Positions 1 through 7,324 of a DNA stretch of 36,499 nt are shown piece by piece (within the stretch, counting starts at the first letter, position 1; each line of letters starts with the position of its first letter). The translations under genes were made by a program, and so were the position numbers. Origin of the DNA: CAZDRX01 sp964508225 (lineage in GTDB: Bacteria > Patescibacteriota > Gracilibacteria > Peribacterales > Peribacteraceae); the NCBI GenBank assembly GCA_964508225.1, contig CAZDRX010000013.1, positions 1-36,499 of the forward strand. Direction: 5' to 3'. Below the pieces are notes generated by a model, which saw nothing but the letters and a program-made list of their open reading frames with translations, did not search any database and was not told the DNA's origin.

Positions 1-714
1 GTCGCCGGTATGCCGAGGACGCTCTCCACGATGTTCATCGCCGGTCAGGACAAGATCTCCGCGTTCTACCTGTTCCTCATCGTCTCCGCCGCCCTCCTCG
101 TCGCTGTCGTGCTCTTCACGGACGCGCACCGCGCGATCCCCATCACGTACGCCAATCAGGGAGCCGGTCGCGGCGTGAAGGCGAATATTCCCATCCGCCT
201 CAATCAGGCGGGCATGGTGCCGATCATCTTCGCGATCTCGCTCATCACGTTCCCGGGCATCATCGCGCAGTTCCTCCAGACCGCTCCGCGTTTCCAGAGC
301 GTGGTGCAGTTCATCCAGCTCAACCTGAACTCCCAGACGCCCTCGGTTCTCTACATCAGCCTGTACTTCCTCCTCGTCATCGCCTTCACGTACTTCTACG
401 TCTCCGTCACCTTCAAGCCTGATGACGTCGCCGAGAGCATCCAGAAGCGCGGAGGCTTCATCCCCGGTGTCCGTCCCGGTCGCGAGACTGCGCGCATGCT
501 GGAGAAGGTCAGCAACCGCCTGAACCTCTGGGGTGGCGTCTTCCTCGGTATCGTCGCCATCATCCCGCTCGTCTTCACGCGCTACTCCACGCTCTCAAGT
601 CAGGATCTCATCATCTCGGGTTCCGGTCTCATCATCATCGTCGGCGTCGTCCTCGAGCTCATCCGTCAGGTCAACGCGCAGCTCCTCGCGCACGACTACG
701 ACAAGCTGGTCTAA
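1..714 (+). CDS. secY: Protein translocase subunit SecY (C-terminal part)
   Basis: This is the channel subunit of the Sec translocon in the inner membrane. The frame is open from base 1, so the 5' end lies outside the window; about 237 residues, roughly the last half of a usual 430-residue SecY, are visible. Several long hydrophobic segments fit the last transmembrane helices. The stretch KADIPIRLNQAGMVPIIFA-like (here NIPIRLNQAGMVPIIF) and the motif GGFIPGVRPG followed by a Thr/Ala-rich helix are hallmarks of the SecY family. The protein ends with a short charged tail (HDYDKLV) and TAA at 712-714. adk starts 31 bases downstream, the usual spc-operon order. Confidence 0.95.
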   Translation, partial: VAGMPRTLSTMFIAGQDKISAFYLFLIVSAALLVAVVLFTDAHRAIPITYANQGAGRGVKANIPIRLNQAGMVPIIFAISLITFPGIIAQFLQTAPRFQSVVQFIQLNLNSQTPSVLYISLYFLLVIAFTYFYVSVTFKPDDVAESIQKRGGFIPGVRPGRETARMLEKVSNRLNLWGGVFLGIVAIIPLVFTRYSTLSSQDLIISGSGLIIIVGVVLELIRQVNAQLLAHDYDKLV

Positions 715-745
715 ACGCGATCCGATCCCGTACACTCCGTTCCGT

Positions 746-1309
746 ATGGATCTGGTCTTCTTCGGTATTCAGGGCTCCGGCAAAGGCACCCAGGCCAAGA
801 AGCTCGCAGCCGAGTTTGGCTATGACATCTTCGAGGCGGGAGGAGAGCTGAGGAAGATCGCCGCGTCCGGTTCGGAGCTTGGACAGACGGTGAAGAGCTA
901 CATTGATCAGGGTCACCTCGTGCCGCACGAGATCATCATGCAGGTCGTCGCTGCGGCCATTGCCGCGCGTCCCAAGACGACGAAGATCCTCTTCGACGGG
1001 ATCCCGCGCGACGAAGCCCAGATGCGTGATTTCGATGCTGTGATGCAGAAAGCGGGACGCGATTTCCGCTGCATTCACTTCGTGCTGGACACGGAAGAGG
1101 CCAAAAACCGCATCCTCGGGCGTGCCAAGGCGGAGGGGCGTGCCGATGACGCGGATCTGGACATTATCCGGAGGCGTATGGCGACCTTCGAGGAGAAGAC
1201 CCGTCCCGTGATTGTGAAGTACGCCAATGCAGGAAAAGTGGCTGATGTAAGCGCAAAAGGCAGTGTCGATGACATCTATGGAGAGCTGAAAAAGCTCGTT
1301 ACTCCATAG
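746..1309 (+). CDS. adk: Adenylate kinase, short form
   Basis: Interconverts ATP plus AMP and two ADP in the cytoplasm. The ATG at 746 gives 187 residues and places the P-loop GIQGSGKGTQ at residues 7-16, as in the family; an open frame further upstream overlaps secY and is not needed. The AMP-site motif is AGGELRK at 31-37 and the FDGIPRDE motif is at 83-90 (Ile where most enzymes have Phe). The region after R126 goes straight into the short loop and the helix with RRRMATFEEKTRP, so this is a LID-less short form of the type common in compact bacterial enzymes. No Shine-Dalgarno site precedes the start. The gene sits between secY and map, the conserved position for adk. Confidence 0.9.
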   Translation: MDLVFFGIQGSGKGTQAKKLAAEFGYDIFEAGGELRKIAASGSELGQTVKSYIDQGHLVPHEIIMQVVAAAIAARPKTTKILFDGIPRDEAQMRDFDAVMQKAGRDFRCIHFVLDTEEAKNRILGRAKAEGRADDADLDIIRRRMATFEEKTRPVIVKYANAGKVADVSAKGSVDDIYGELKKLVTP

Positions 1310-1333
1310 GCAAACCAGCCTCTAGAACCCTTG

Positions 1334-1360
1334 CCTGATTTCCGGAAGTCGGGTACTTTT
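1334..1360 (+). terminator. Possible intrinsic terminator after adk
   Basis: CCTGATTTCCGGAAGTCGGG can fold as a hairpin with two G-U pairs at 1334-1353, followed by TACTTTT. It lies between adk and the promoter of the second kinase-like gene, so it could end the secY-adk transcript. The stem is imperfect and the U-tract short. Confidence 0.4.
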
Positions 1361-1375
1361 CGCGAGTCAGTGTAT

Positions 1376-1404
1376 TTGACACTACATGTATTTCATTTTC
1401 TAAT
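1376..1404 (+). promoter_or_regulatory. Sigma-70 type promoter, adk-like gene
   Basis: TTGACA at 1376-1381, a 17-bp spacer, and TCTAAT at 1399-1404 (6/6 and 5/6 matches). The -10 box abuts the ATG at 1405, so transcription would begin around 1411, inside the frame as drawn from that ATG. This bears on the choice of start codon. Confidence 0.65.
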
Positions 1405-2115
1405 ATGTCATTAACGCTCTCCTCTGCTCCCGTCGGTGAATCCGAGCATCCGCAGCTCGTGCTTCCACCCCAGAATATTGTGCTTGCAGGCATTCAGGGT
1501 GCCGGAAAGAACGTGCAGGGAAAGCGTCTCATGAAGCGCGAGCACTACGACCAGTTTGTGACGAGCACGAAGATCAGCGAGAATCCGGTCGTTGCCGCCG
1601 AGATGCAGCGTTACAAGGATGCAGGAGACCTTGCCCCGGACAACGTTGTCATGGGCGTGGTGCAGACGTACCTTGCGCAGCGCAGACGCATTGCCGAAAC
1701 ACTGGTGAACGGCTCACGCGATCAGGCACTCTATTCCATCTGGGACGGTATGCCGCGCACGCGTCCCCAGAAGCGTATTTTCGACGCCATGATGGACGAG
1801 AACGAGCGCGAGGCTCCGTGGGCCGTGAAGCTTGATGTCTCCGACGAGACCGCATGGTCGAACATCGCGCATCGCGCGAAGCAGCCCGGTGCCCGTTCGG
1901 ACGATGGCAAGCCTCATGTGATCCGGAAGAGAATCGCCACGTATCACGAAGAGACACGTCCGGTGCTCGATGCGTACGGCGAGGACGGGCGACTCATCAT
2001 CGTTGACGCTGAGCCCGGTATCGATTTGAACGAAGCGACCGAGGCGGAAGCGCAGGCGGCATTCGAGGCCGTGTATGCGCGCCTTGTGCAGGCCATCAAT
2101 GAGCGCACAGCGTAA
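1405..2115 (+). CDS. Divergent adenylate-kinase-like protein (paralog of adk)
   Basis: Read from the ATG at 1405 this is 236 residues. It has a kinase P-loop, GIQGAGKN at 29-36, with Asn where adenylate kinases have Gly (GKGT). The DGMPRTRPQ stretch near 114-122 and the RKRIATYHEETRPVLDAY helix near 174-191 align with the adk next door, so it is a P-loop nucleoside monophosphate kinase fold. The AMP-binding TGxLLR-type motif is not recognisable. Substrate and activity are unknown; it could be a pseudo-kinase or have a changed specificity. The upstream promoter predicts a transcript start near 1411, so the true start may be the in-frame GTG at 1459 (residue 19), which still keeps the whole P-loop. 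map follows 41 bases downstream. Confidence 0.75.
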   Translation: MSLTLSSAPVGESEHPQLVLPPQNIVLAGIQGAGKNVQGKRLMKREHYDQFVTSTKISENPVVAAEMQRYKDAGDLAPDNVVMGVVQTYLAQRRRIAETLVNGSRDQALYSIWDGMPRTRPQKRIFDAMMDENEREAPWAVKLDVSDETAWSNIAHRAKQPGARSDDGKPHVIRKRIATYHEETRPVLDAYGEDGRLIIVDAEPGIDLNEATEAEAQAAFEAVYARLVQAINERTA

Positions 2116-2156
2116 AGCCTTGCCGTGCGGTTTAAAATCCCCGATGCTGGGATCGT

Positions 2157-2918
2157 ATGTCCTACGACGACCGCTGCCAGATTTTTGATACGGCTCAGAT
2201 CGCCTCTCTCCGGAAGGGCGGAGCGATTCTGCGTGACTGTCTTGAGTATTTGCGCCCCCTCGTGAAGCCCGGCGTGTCCACGCTCGATCTCGACAAGGCG
2301 GCCGAGAAGTTCATCCGTGACCGTGGCGGGATTCCCGCGTTCAAGGGCTACCACGATTTCCCGGGCACGCTCTGCACCTCCGTGAACGAAGAGGTGGTGC
2401 ATGGTATCCCGTCGGCCAAGGCGGTCCTGAAGGACGGCGATATCGTCTCCCTCGATTGTGGCGTCATCTACGATGATCTCTACACCGATGCCTGCATTTC
2501 GGTGCCGGTCGGCACGGTGGAGAAACCCGTTCTCGATTTCCTGAGCACCGTCTCGAGTGCGCTCGAAGATGTGGTGGAGAGCATCGTGAAGGCAGGAGTG
2601 AAGATCGGCGATATCTCGTCCTTTATCGAGAAGCGCATCCGGAGCGGTGGGTATAGCCCCGTGAGGGTTCTCACCGGCCATGGCCTCGGCGACACACTCC
2701 ACCAGTTTCCGGATGTCCCGAACGTCGGCAAAGCCGGCAGCGGTCCTCTCCTGCCTGAGGGCACGATGATCGCCATCGAGCCGATCGCAGTGATGGGAGG
2801 GGATTCGGTCTTCACCGCTCCCGACAACTGGACGGTGGTATCGCGTGACGGCTCGCTGGCGTGTCACTACGAGCATTCGCTGCTCATCACGAAGCAGGGA
2901 TGCGAGGTCATAGCCTGA
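2157..2918 (+). CDS. map: Methionine aminopeptidase, type I
   Basis: Removes the initiator methionine from new proteins in the cytoplasm. It has 253 residues, the usual length for type I. The five metal ligands are visible: D100 (VSLD), D111 (YTDAC, eleven residues on), H175 (TGHGLG), E208 (IAIEP) and E239 (HYEHS). The substrate-binding His is in VHGIPS (H82). The active-site stretch reads HGLGDTLHQFPDVPN, slightly unlike the common HGIGxxFH. There is no Shine-Dalgarno site before the ATG. Its place downstream of adk is the classical one, but here infA does not follow directly: a block of opposite-strand genes intervenes. Confidence 0.93.
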   Translation: MSYDDRCQIFDTAQIASLRKGGAILRDCLEYLRPLVKPGVSTLDLDKAAEKFIRDRGGIPAFKGYHDFPGTLCTSVNEEVVHGIPSAKAVLKDGDIVSLDCGVIYDDLYTDACISVPVGTVEKPVLDFLSTVSSALEDVVESIVKAGVKIGDISSFIEKRIRSGGYSPVRVLTGHGLGDTLHQFPDVPNVGKAGSGPLLPEGTMIAIEPIAVMGGDSVFTAPDNWTVVSRDGSLACHYEHSLLITKQGCEVIA

Positions 2919-2947
2919 TGCATCCCTGAGTCGCTGGAGGTCGGTGG

Positions 2948-5320
2948 TTACTTGGCTTCTCTCGCTTCGACGTTCTTGAGGTAGCCCGCGATACCGCGCA
3001 GAGCGGGAACGGGGTTGTCGTTCTTCTCAAGCTGGGCCTTGTCATTGTCCTCGATGAACGCGTCGATCTTATCGCTCAGGCGGCCGTCCACGCCGGACAT
3101 CTCCATACCGAACGATCCGTCGTGCTTCACGATGATGTTGCGCGCGATCGTCGCCATGTCCGTCTCTCCGAGATCGACGAGCTTGTCGCCCATCTCCTGC
3201 AACTTCTTGTCGGTGCGGTCGGAGAGCTTGTCGGCCTCATCGGTGAGCGTGTCGATCATGTCGAGATCTTTCTTGAGCTCGGCTTCCTTCACGGTGGCGT
3301 TGTCCTTCAGCGTCTGGACGTTCTGTTCGAGCGTCTGGAGCGTGGCTTCCTCGGTCGCAAGAGCCTCTTTGAGCTCGGACAGGCCTTCTGCGTCGGGTCC
3401 GGCTGCGGATTCGAGACCGAAGACCTGATTCTTCAGAGCGTCGACCTTCGTGCGCTGACCTGTCACGGCGGTATCGGCATCAGCGAGTTTCACGTCGTAG
3501 CCTTCTTTCCACGTATCGAACGCTTCCTGTTTCTCGGATTTGAGATCTTCGCCCGTCTTCATGTCAGGCTTGGCGTTGCGTGCCTCGACCATGATGCGCG
3601 TGCGGAGCTCTTTGTCGGTTTCGTTGCGCTCCTCGAGCTTCTCGACGGCTTTCACGTCCGATTGTTCCGTCGCAGGCTTCTCCTCTTCGCTCGGTTCTTC
3701 GGTGGTGCTTTCGCCGAGTTCGGCGAGCATGGCTTCCGTGAGCGTCTTGATCGCTTCAGTACGTTCTGCGGAGGATGCGTCTGCATTTTCGATGACGCCT
3801 TCGGCAGCGGCGATGTCCTCTTCGGACGGGCCTTTCTGCTCCTCCTCAGTCGGCTCCTCAGCTTCCGCCACAGGTTCCTCCTCAGTCGGCTCCTCAGCTT
3901 CCGCCACAGGTTCCTCCTCAGTCGGCTCCTCAGCTTCTGCCACAGGCTCCTCCTCAGTCGGCTCCTCGGCTTCTGCCACAGGNNNNNNNNNNNNNNNNNN
4001 NNNNNNNNNNNNNNNNNNNNNNNNNNNNNNNNNNNNNNNNNNNNNNNNNNNNNNNNNNNNNNNNNNNNNNNNNNNNNNNNNNGCTTCTGCCACAGGCTCC
4101 TCCTCAGTCGGCTCCTCGGCTTCTGCCACAGGTTCCTCCTCAGTCGGCACCTCAGCTTCTGCCACAGGTTCCTCCTCAGTTGTATCAACCCCCCTTGCGT
4201 GAGTTTCGCTCGTATCGGCGACCTGCTCGCCGCCTGCAGATTCCGTCTTCGGCTCGAGTGCGGCGGCAAGTCCGTCGCGGATGCCTTCGTTGTTTACCCA
4301 GAAATCCGCGTCACCCTGCTTCTCACGGAAGCGATCAGGGGTCATTTCCTTGTTCTTGAGCGCACCCTCTTCCACATCGTGGTTGCGCTGGTTGCGCTCG
4401 GCACGTGTGTAGTACGAGGCATCGTCCTGCTCACCCACGAGCACGCCATCACGCGTTGCGGCAATATCCTTTTCGATGGCTGTGAACGTTCCCTGATCCT
4501 CCGGAGGCATATTCCGGACGTACTTCCACTCGCCGCTCTGGGTATCCATGATCTGGAGACCGGTCTTCGGTGAGAAGGCGAGGAGCAACGGGGTCGAGAC
4601 GCCATTCACCAAGGCAGTTTCCTGTTTGTACACGAACGGTTCGCCGGTGCCCTGCGGGCCGTCGGTCTTTCCGGATTCGATCGTGCTCCAGCTGGTTCCG
4701 GCCTCCTGATATTTCTCCTGCTCGCGCGTGAGGCGCTGCTCGTCTTTGGCGCGGTCGAAGCGCTGTTCGGGGGTTTCCGTCTCTTCCTTGCGTTCCGTGG
4801 CCGCATCAGATGCCTCATTCTCGGGTGTCGGCGGCTGGGACTCATTTTGGGCATGTGCATCAGCTTCGGCATCTTCGGTTGCAGCAGATTCCTCGGTCGT
4901 GGCACCTTCGGTCCTCGTCTCGAGGACAGGAGCGCTCACCATGTGACCCTGTTCGTCGTACCCGGGTGTGTTGGCAAGTTCCGGATAGACAGCTTCCTCC
5001 GCAGCTGCTGTCTGCACAGCTGCAGCCGCGTCGGCAACGTCTGTGTCGCTTTCGATGGCAGCGGTATCCACTCCAGCTTCCGTTGCGACTGCATCCGGGC
5101 TCCCCGCATCCAGATGGTCGACGTCTGTCTGCGCTGTATCTGTGGCTTCGGTAACCGCACTCTCCATATCTTCCGGGGTTTCCGGAATTGTCGTCTCCGT
5201 TTCTGCCTGAGTCTCATGCCCGATGTCGGGCGTGGGTACCTCAGAGGGTTCTGGAGCCGCACCGGCAAAGCGGAGCAAGCGTGCTTCGCGCGCTGAGGCG
5301 GAGGAGAAAGAGTAACGCAT
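2948..5320 (-). CDS. Very acidic repeat protein with C-terminal coiled coil, function unknown
   Basis: I do not recognise a family. The ATG at 5320 (MRYSFSSASAREARLLRF) is preferred over an upstream in-frame start because it leaves the preceding gene intact and has a pyrimidine-rich leader. About 790 residues are encoded, counting the assembly gap. The N-terminal third is rich in Glu, Ala and Thr and looks disordered. A central globular-looking part near residues 190-360 contains ordinary hydrophobic spacing. A 12-residue Glu/Pro repeat (PVAEAEEPTEEE) follows and is interrupted by 100 N. The last 200 residues are heptad-like and helical, consistent with coiled coil. No signal peptide or membrane segment is seen, so it is probably cytoplasmic. 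It forms a likely operon with the small basic protein 28 bases upstream, and a charge-based partnership is possible. Confidence 0.7.
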   Translation of the reverse strand: MRYSFSSASAREARLLRFAGAAPEPSEVPTPDIGHETQAETETTIPETPEDMESAVTEATDTAQTDVDHLDAGSPDAVATEAGVDTAAIESDTDVADAAAAVQTAAAEEAVYPELANTPGYDEQGHMVSAPVLETRTEGATTEESAATEDAEADAHAQNESQPPTPENEASDAATERKEETETPEQRFDRAKDEQRLTREQEKYQEAGTSWSTIESGKTDGPQGTGEPFVYKQETALVNGVSTPLLLAFSPKTGLQIMDTQSGEWKYVRNMPPEDQGTFTAIEKDIAATRDGVLVGEQDDASYYTRAERNQRNHDVEEGALKNKEMTPDRFREKQGDADFWVNNEGIRDGLAAALEPKTESAGGEQVADTSETHARGVDTTEEEPVAEAEVPTEEEPVAEAEEPTEEEPVAEXXXXXXXXXXXXXXXXXXXXXXXXXXXXXXXXXXPVAEAEEPTEEEPVAEAEEPTEEEPVAEAEEPTEEEPVAEAEEPTEEEQKGPSEEDIAAAEGVIENADASSAERTEAIKTLTEAMLAELGESTTEEPSEEEKPATEQSDVKAVEKLEERNETDKELRTRIMVEARNAKPDMKTGEDLKSEKQEAFDTWKEGYDVKLADADTAVTGQRTKVDALKNQVFGLESAAGPDAEGLSELKEALATEEATLQTLEQNVQTLKDNATVKEAELKKDLDMIDTLTDEADKLSDRTDKKLQEMGDKLVDLGETDMATIARNIIVKHDGSFGMEMSGVDGRLSDKIDAFIEDNDKAQLEKNDNPVPALRGIAGYLKNVEAREAK
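3839..4178 (-). repeat. 36-bp tandem repeat array inside the acidic protein gene
   Basis: Units of 36 bp encode PVAEAEEPTEEE. Several copies stand on each side of the N run, with small changes (Val for Glu in one copy, GCC/GCT third-base changes). The array is in frame on both sides, and copies near the gap are almost identical. Confidence 0.9.
3983..4082. other. Assembly gap (100 N) within the 36-bp repeat
   Basis: Exactly 100 N sit inside the repeat. From the last partial unit before the gap to the first unit after it is 114 bp, which is not a multiple of 36. The N count is therefore a placeholder; true lengths in phase would be 22, 58, 94, 130 and so on. Confidence 0.9.
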
Positions 5321-5348
5321 AGAGAGATGGGGATGGATATGGATTTTT

Positions 5349-5702
5349 TTAAGCGGCGGACATTTTGGCCTCGAGCGCCTTGAGCGCGGCATCTTCTTTG
5401 CCTTTGTTCAGCTTCTGCGCGGCCTTCGAGACTGCTCTCCTGTATGCGGCGACGGCGGTGCGGAGATTCAGAATCCAGGCCTTGTACTGCGTGCGATACG
5501 CCTTGAAGGCCTTCGCGTAGCGCGTGTAACGCTTTCTGCGTGCCGCCTTCGATTCCTTCCGATACGGCGTATCGAGCTTCTTCAGATTCGCAGTGACGAG
5601 CTCCGGTTCAATCCGCTTCATGATGCGGTCGTAGATCTCGCGGCCGGATGGCAGCGTGAATTTCTTCGTTTTGCCTGCAGTGGAGATTTTTGTTTTCTTC
5701 AC
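5349..5702 (-). CDS. Small basic helical protein, function unknown
   Basis: A 117-residue protein rich in Lys and Arg; no family recognised. The start is GTG at 5702 (no in-frame ATG is near), about 20 nt below a very good promoter. The N-terminus KKTKISTAGKTKKFTLPSGREIYDRIM contains a possible short beta turn, and the rest (SKAARRKRYTRYAKAFKAYRTQ and onward) looks like one or two long amphipathic helices ending in Ala-rich sequence. The strong positive charge suggests nucleic-acid or polyanion binding, and the next gene in the operon makes a strongly acidic protein, so the two could bind each other; both ideas are inference. No signal peptide or cysteines are present. Confidence 0.65.
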   Translation of the reverse strand: MKKTKISTAGKTKKFTLPSGREIYDRIMKRIEPELVTANLKKLDTPYRKESKAARRKRYTRYAKAFKAYRTQYKAWILNLRTAVAAYRRAVSKAAQKLNKGKEDAALKALEAKMSAA

Positions 5703-5728
5703 GGTGAGTTTTTTGAATTTTCATGTAC

Positions 5729-5757
5729 ATTATACCATAAAATATATTTTATAACAA
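5729..5757 (-). promoter_or_regulatory. Sigma-70 type promoter for the basic/acidic protein operon
   Basis: On the minus strand TTGTTA (5757-5752), a 17-bp A/T-rich spacer, and a perfect TATAAT (5734-5729). The predicted transcript start near 5722 leaves a leader of about 20 nt before the GTG at 5702. Confidence 0.8.
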
Positions 5758-5774
5758 TATCTTCAGGGATGCTC

Positions 5775-5790
5775 CGGAGAGGCCTCTCCG
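5775..5790. promoter_or_regulatory. Perfect 16-bp palindrome in a divergent intergenic region
   Basis: CGGAGAGGCCTCTCCG is a perfect palindrome lying upstream of both the minus-strand operon (promoter at 5729-5757) and infA. A dimeric repressor or activator site is plausible. It lacks a T-run, so a terminator is unlikely. Confidence 0.45.
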
Positions 5791-5836
5791 TCTCTGAAAA
5801 ACTTCTTTTACTCCGGTCACCACCAGAAGCGTCTCT

Positions 5837-5865
5837 TTGGCATCACAAATTTAAAGGAAAATAAA
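5837..5865 (+). promoter_or_regulatory. Weak promoter candidate for infA and the ribosomal run
   Basis: TTGGCA (5837-5842), a 17-bp spacer, AATAAA (5860-5865, 4/6). Some promoter is expected here because the infA operon is cut off from map by opposite-strand genes. The predicted start near 5872 would leave the ATG at 5875 almost leaderless, or give the TTG at 5980 a leader of about 105 nt. Confidence 0.35.
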
Positions 5866-5874
5866 AAATAAAAT

Positions 5875-6285
5875 ATGCAAGTGAATCCGGAGGATTCTCC
5901 GGAATTTGTGCCTGTAAGCGCTTGCCCGCCGCAAGATCACTCGGTAGGATCTCTCGGCTTTCATCACCCGTTTTCTTCTTTGTCCAAGGATGTGATCGAA
6001 CTCATCGGCGTCGTCACGGAGTGCTATCCCAACACGACGTTCCAGGTCCGAATCACCTCAGACGAAGCCAAGGATCACGAGCTTCTGTGCCATCTGGCCG
6101 GTCGCATGAGGGTGAACAAAGTCAGGATCCTTCCCGGTGACCGCGTCCGCGTCGAGATGACTCCCTACGATCTGAAGAAGGGACGCATCGTCTACCGGTT
6201 CCGTGCCGACGATCCGCGTCCGATGAACGGACCCGCGTCCGCAGTAATCGGACCTTCTACTCCCACCTCTACGAGACCCTCTTAA
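5875..6285 (+). CDS. infA: Translation initiation factor IF-1 with long terminal extensions
   Basis: IF-1 binds the 30S A site during initiation. The OB-fold core runs from DVIELIGVV (residue 39) through KGRIVYRFR near residue 109, with PNTTFQVRI, AGRMRVNKVRILPGD and TPYDLKKGR all matching the family. IF-1 is normally about 72 residues; this frame gives 136, with 36-38 extra at the N-terminus and about 25 Pro/Ser/Thr-rich residues at the C-terminus. An in-frame TTG at 5980 (LSKDVIEL), preceded by a pyrimidine-rich stretch like those before other genes here, would give a normal N-terminus. I keep the ATG as drawn but regard TTG 5980 as a real alternative. The C-terminal extension is present with either start. 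Confidence 0.88.
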   Translation: MQVNPEDSPEFVPVSACPPQDHSVGSLGFHHPFSSLSKDVIELIGVVTECYPNTTFQVRITSDEAKDHELLCHLAGRMRVNKVRILPGDRVRVEMTPYDLKKGRIVYRFRADDPRPMNGPASAVIGPSTPTSTRPS

Positions 6286-6291
6286 ATCCCC

Positions 6292-6405
6292 ATGAAAGTC
6301 AGCCCCTCCATCAAGCCCCGCTGCAAGAAGTGCCGACGCATCATGCGCCGCCGCGTGAAGTACATCGTCTGTGAAAACCCGCGCCACAAGCAGCGCCAGG
6401 GCTAA
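6292..6405 (+). CDS. rpmJ: Ribosomal protein bL36
   Basis: A 37-residue protein of the large subunit starting six bases after infA ends. It carries the zinc-binding set C11, C14, C27 and H32 (RCKKC, VCENPRH), so it is the zinc-containing form. The KPRCKKCR start and HKQRQG end are typical. Position between infA and rpsM is the conserved one. Confidence 0.95.
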   Translation: MKVSPSIKPRCKKCRRIMRRRVKYIVCENPRHKQRQG

Positions 6406-6429
6406 TCTCCTCCTTCTGATTCTCACTTT

Positions 6430-6810
6430 ATGGTTCGTATCGCCGGTATCATCCTCCCAGGCAACAAGCGTATCGAAGTCGCCCTCACGGCGATCAAGGG
6501 CATCGGACGTCCGCTGTCGCGCAAACTGCTTGCAGAAGCCAAGATCAGCGCTGACACGAAAGCCGAGAAGCTGACGGAGACTCAGGAAGGACTCCTCCGT
6601 GCTCTCGTTGAGAAGATCCCGACGGAAGGTGACCTCACCCGCAAAGTGTCCCTCGACATCAAGCGTCTGCAGGACATCGGTACGTGGAGAGGACACCGCC
6701 ACAAGAAGAAGCTCCCCGTCCGCGGACAGACTTCACGCCGCAATGCCCGCACGCGTCGCGGCAAGCGCAGGACCGGTCTCTCCGGTCGCGTCACTCTTAC
6801 CAAGACTTAA
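6430..6810 (+). CDS. rpsM: Ribosomal protein uS13
   Basis: Small-subunit head protein that contacts P-site tRNA and forms the B1 bridges. At 126 residues it has the usual length. The N-terminus MVRIAGIILPGNKRIEVALTAI and the HhH-like IKGIGRPLSRKLL are typical, and the C-terminal LPVRGQTSRRNARTRRG motif is clear, with Ser-Arg where most have Arg-Thr. The tail is Lys/Arg-rich, as expected for rRNA contacts. The leader before the ATG is pyrimidine-rich (TTCTCACTTT) and holds no Shine-Dalgarno site. rpsK follows after 12 bases. Confidence 0.95.
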   Translation: MVRIAGIILPGNKRIEVALTAIKGIGRPLSRKLLAEAKISADTKAEKLTETQEGLLRALVEKIPTEGDLTRKVSLDIKRLQDIGTWRGHRHKKKLPVRGQTSRRNARTRRGKRRTGLSGRVTLTKT

Positions 6811-6822
6811 TCCTCTCTCTTT

Positions 6823-7287
6823 ATGGCTGAAAAGCAGGTATCCAAAGCAGAGGCAATTCTCAACGCAGCTCCCGTGGCTCCGGTTACTACCGAGAAGCCC
6901 GAGCCCGGTGCGAAGCGCAAGACGAAGAAGACCCGCCGTTCGGTGGACAAGGCTCGCGCCTGTGTCTACGCCGGCGAGAACAACACGATTGTCACCATCA
7001 CGGACATGAAGGGCGACGTGCTCGCATGGGCCAGCTCCGGCTCCTCCGGATTCAAGGGCGCACGCAAGTCCACGCCGTACGCCGCCAAAGTGGCTGCAGA
7101 ACGCGCGATGACGATGGTTGCCCCGTACGGCATCCAGACACTCACCATCACGGTGAAGGGCATCGGTCCCGGACGCGAGCAGGCCATCCGCGGCCTTCAG
7201 GTCGCCGGTGTGAACTTCGACTCTATCGTCGACGAGACTCCCATCGCGCACGGCGGTTGCCGTCAGAGGAAGCCGCGTCGTATCTAA
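6823..7287 (+). CDS. rpsK: Ribosomal protein uS11 with N-terminal extension
   Basis: Platform protein of the small subunit. The core from about residue 40 matches the family: VYAGENNTIVTITD, the SSGSSGFKGARKSTPYAA loop and the C-terminal HGGCRQRKPRRI. At 154 residues it is about 25 longer than usual; the extra part is an Ala/Pro/Lys-rich N-terminal extension. The ATG is directly preceded by CCTCTCTCTTT, a clear example of the pyrimidine-rich, SD-less leaders in this cluster. Confidence 0.95.
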   Translation: MAEKQVSKAEAILNAAPVAPVTTEKPEPGAKRKTKKTRRSVDKARACVYAGENNTIVTITDMKGDVLAWASSGSSGFKGARKSTPYAAKVAAERAMTMVAPYGIQTLTITVKGIGPGREQAIRGLQVAGVNFDSIVDETPIAHGGCRQRKPRRI

Positions 7288-7324
7288 TCCCGATTTCCCT
7301 CAACTACCTCCTCTTCCCTCCAGC

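Noticed and set aside
3839..4178. Possible CRISPR array because of a 36-bp period
   Set aside because: The units are contiguous without spacers and encode an in-frame protein repeat.
3122..4573. Plus-strand frame through the 36-bp repeat
   Set aside because: It reads the repeat as LLSRLLSFCHR; the minus-strand gene has a promoter, a start and a folded C-terminus.
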